A DNA stretch of 64,000 bases, from the NCBI GenBank assembly GCA_039714555.1, contig JBDLJB010000005.1, forward strand, positions 1 to 64,000, written 5' to 3'. The translations under genes were made by a program, and so were the position numbers. Shown here in pieces: positions 62,867 through 64,000 of this stretch (positions are counted from its first letter, which is position 1; each line of letters begins with the position of its first letter). Source of the stretch: Namhaeicola sp039714555 (lineage in GTDB: Bacteria; Bacteroidota; Bacteroidia; Flavobacteriales; Flavobacteriaceae). The notes under the pieces were generated by a model that was not told the DNA's origin, did no database searches, and saw nothing but the letters and a program-made list of their open reading frames with translations.

Positions 62867-64000
62867 TTATTTTGTAGTTTCAGTCGAAGTTTCGTTTTCA
62901 GAATTTTCAATTTCTTTATCCTCAGTTTCCTTTTCTTTCTTTTTTGTTTTTTTTACTTCTGGTATTACCTCAAAAGGTCTTTTGCCAAAAATTCTTATTA
63001 GATCATCTTCAAAAATGACTTCTTTTTCAATTAGCAATTCGGCTAATATTGTTAATTCGGGTTTGTGGTGATTTAAAATATCTATAGCTCTTTGGTATTG
63101 CTCTTCAATGATTCTTGATATTTCATTATCAATGATCTCTGCAGTTTTTTCACTATAAGGATTAGTGAAATTGTATTCGCTTTGGCCGCTAGAGTCATAA
63201 TAGGTTATATTGCCAATTTTATCGTTTAAACCATAAACTGTAACGATTGCTTTGGCTTGACGGGTAACTTTTTCAAGATCATTTAAAGCACCAGTTGAAA
63301 TTTTATCGAACATGATTTTTTCAGAAGCTCTTCCACCTAAGGTAGCACACATTTCATCTAACATTTGCTCGGTTTGAACTATTTGGCGTTCTTCAGGTAA
63401 ATACCAAGCAGCACCTAATGATTTACCTCTAGGTACAATAGTTACTTTTACCAATGGGGCTGCATGTTCAAGCATCCAACTTACGGTTGCATGACCGGCC
63501 TCATGGTAAGCGATAGTTTTCTTTTCTTTATCGGTAATAATTTTATTTTTCTTTTCTAAACCACCAACAATTCTATCAACTGCATCTAAAAAATCTTGAT
63601 GATGAACACTTTTTTTGCCTTTTCTGGCAGCAACTAAAGCGGCTTCATTACATACATTGGCAATATCAGCGCCTGAAAATCCTGGAGTTTGCTTTGATAA
63701 GAAATCTAAATCAACATCTTCATTTAATTTTAATGGTTTAACATGAACATCAAAAATTTCTCTTCGCTCATTCTTATCGGGAAGATCAACATAAATTTGT
63801 CGGTCAAATCTTCCTGCACGTATTAAGGCTTTATCTAAAACATCTGCACGGTTGGTCGCTGCAATTACAATCACATTGGTGTCGGTTCCAAACCCATCCA
63901 TTTCAGTAAGTAATTGGTTTAAAGTATTTTCTCTTTCATCATTACCTCCTGTTATATTGCTTTTACCCCTTGATCTTCCAATTGCATCAATTTCATCAAT
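62867..64000 (-). CDS. ftsH: ATP-dependent zinc metalloprotease FtsH (5' end missing)
   Basis: The C-terminal 377 residues of FtsH; the reading frame is open to the window edge, so the N-terminal membrane part and Walker A are outside. The visible part starts at Walker B (IDEIDAIGR), then the second region of homology (NRADVLDKALIRAGRFDRQ), the zinc site HEAGH with the downstream Asp/Glu ligand region, and a Lys/Glu-rich tail. FtsH degrades membrane and regulatory proteins, and in Gram-negatives helps balance lipid A and phospholipid synthesis. It is upstream of the LUD-cdsA-psd run on the same strand. Confidence 0.96.
   Translation of the reverse strand: MDEIDAIGRSRGKSNITGGNDERENTLNQLLTEMDGFGTDTNVIVIAATNRADVLDKALIRAGRFDRQIYVDLPDKNERREIFDVHVKPLKLNEDVDLDFLSKQTPGFSGADIANVCNEAALVAARKGKKSVHHQDFLDAVDRIVGGLEKKNKIITDKEKKTIAYHEAGHATVSWMLEHAAPLVKVTIVPRGKSLGAAWYLPEERQIVQTEQMLDEMCATLGGRASEKIMFDKISTGALNDLEKVTRQAKAIVTVYGLNDKIGNITYYDSSGQSEYNFTNPYSEKTAEIIDNEISRIIEEQYQRAIDILNHHKPELTILAELLIEKEVIFEDDLIRIFGKRPFEVIPEVKKTKKKEKETEDKEIENSENETSTETTK

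Noticed and set aside
1..64000. tRNA, rRNA, CRISPR arrays and insertion sequences
   Set aside because: No cloverleaf-like sequence, spaced direct repeats, transposase frame or terminal repeats were seen in the gaps.

Overview
The window is a 64 kb piece of core chromosome from a low-GC Bacteroidetes bacterium, most likely a member of the Flavobacteriaceae or a close relative. The evidence is the very AT-rich DNA, the gliding and type IX secretion genes gldJ, porU and porV, several families typical of this phylum (DUF4294, DUF4468, YtxH/holin pair, NamZ/DUF1343, an EF-G2-like factor, a RibB with a decayed RibA domain), and promoters of the Bacteroidetes type (TTG about 17-22 bp upstream of TAnnTTTG). 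I see no rRNA, tRNA, CRISPR array, insertion sequence or prophage. About 60 genes are packed tightly on both strands.

Layout. 1-5 kb: the 5' tip of an exported protein gene on the minus strand, a radical SAM YgiQ protein, an MscS channel and a DUF4294 protein. 5-10.7 kb: M42 peptidase, TauE-type permease, thioesterase, an odd membrane protein with a heme-handling-like motif, Ppx/GppA, SixA and PdxH. 10.7-17 kb: a sodium/solute symporter, an HGSNAT-like membrane protein, recR, an aldo/keto reductase, a phosphodiester glycosidase lipoprotein and a glycosyltransferase. 17-24.5 kb: the secretion/gliding block, with porU-porV-cdd on the minus strand and gldJ divergent from it. 24.5-36 kb: murF, a DUF4468 protein, argS, a YkgJ-type protein, the EF-G2-like factor, an ATE-like GNAT protein, a small Cys protein, a glycosyltransferase, an ECF sigma factor, an atypical Nramp protein and lipA. 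36.2-44.4 kb: a candidate sigma-54 small RNA, then an envelope- and metabolism-rich minus-strand series (ftsK, lolA-like, lptF/G-like, ribB, lpxK, punA), with dgkA upstream. 44.4-46.5 kb: three peroxiredoxins in a row. 46.6-53.7 kb: methyltransferase, lpdA, a LolC/E-type permease, NamZ, murB and an aminotransferase. 53.9-57 kb: YtxH/holin stress-type genes, an orphan gene, a two-domain aspartic protease with PDZ, and a DUF1573 protein. 57-64 kb: valS, then the minus-strand series ftsH (cut by the window end), LUD protein, cdsA, psd, acyl-CoA-binding protein and YceI.

Many genes serve the envelope: peptidoglycan (murF, murB, NamZ), lipid A and LPS export (lpxK, LptF/G, dgkA), lipoproteins (LolA, LolC/E), phospholipids (cdsA, psd) and type IX secretion (porU, porV, gldJ). 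The most interesting non-coding feature is at 36272-36389: a near-consensus sigma-54 promoter followed by a stem-loop and a strong terminator with no reading frame, which looks like an orphan regulatory RNA. The EF-G paralog lacks the catalytic histidine of its GTPase domain and probably works without normal GTP hydrolysis. No large undescribed gene system (defence island, biosynthetic cluster or mobile element) is apparent.
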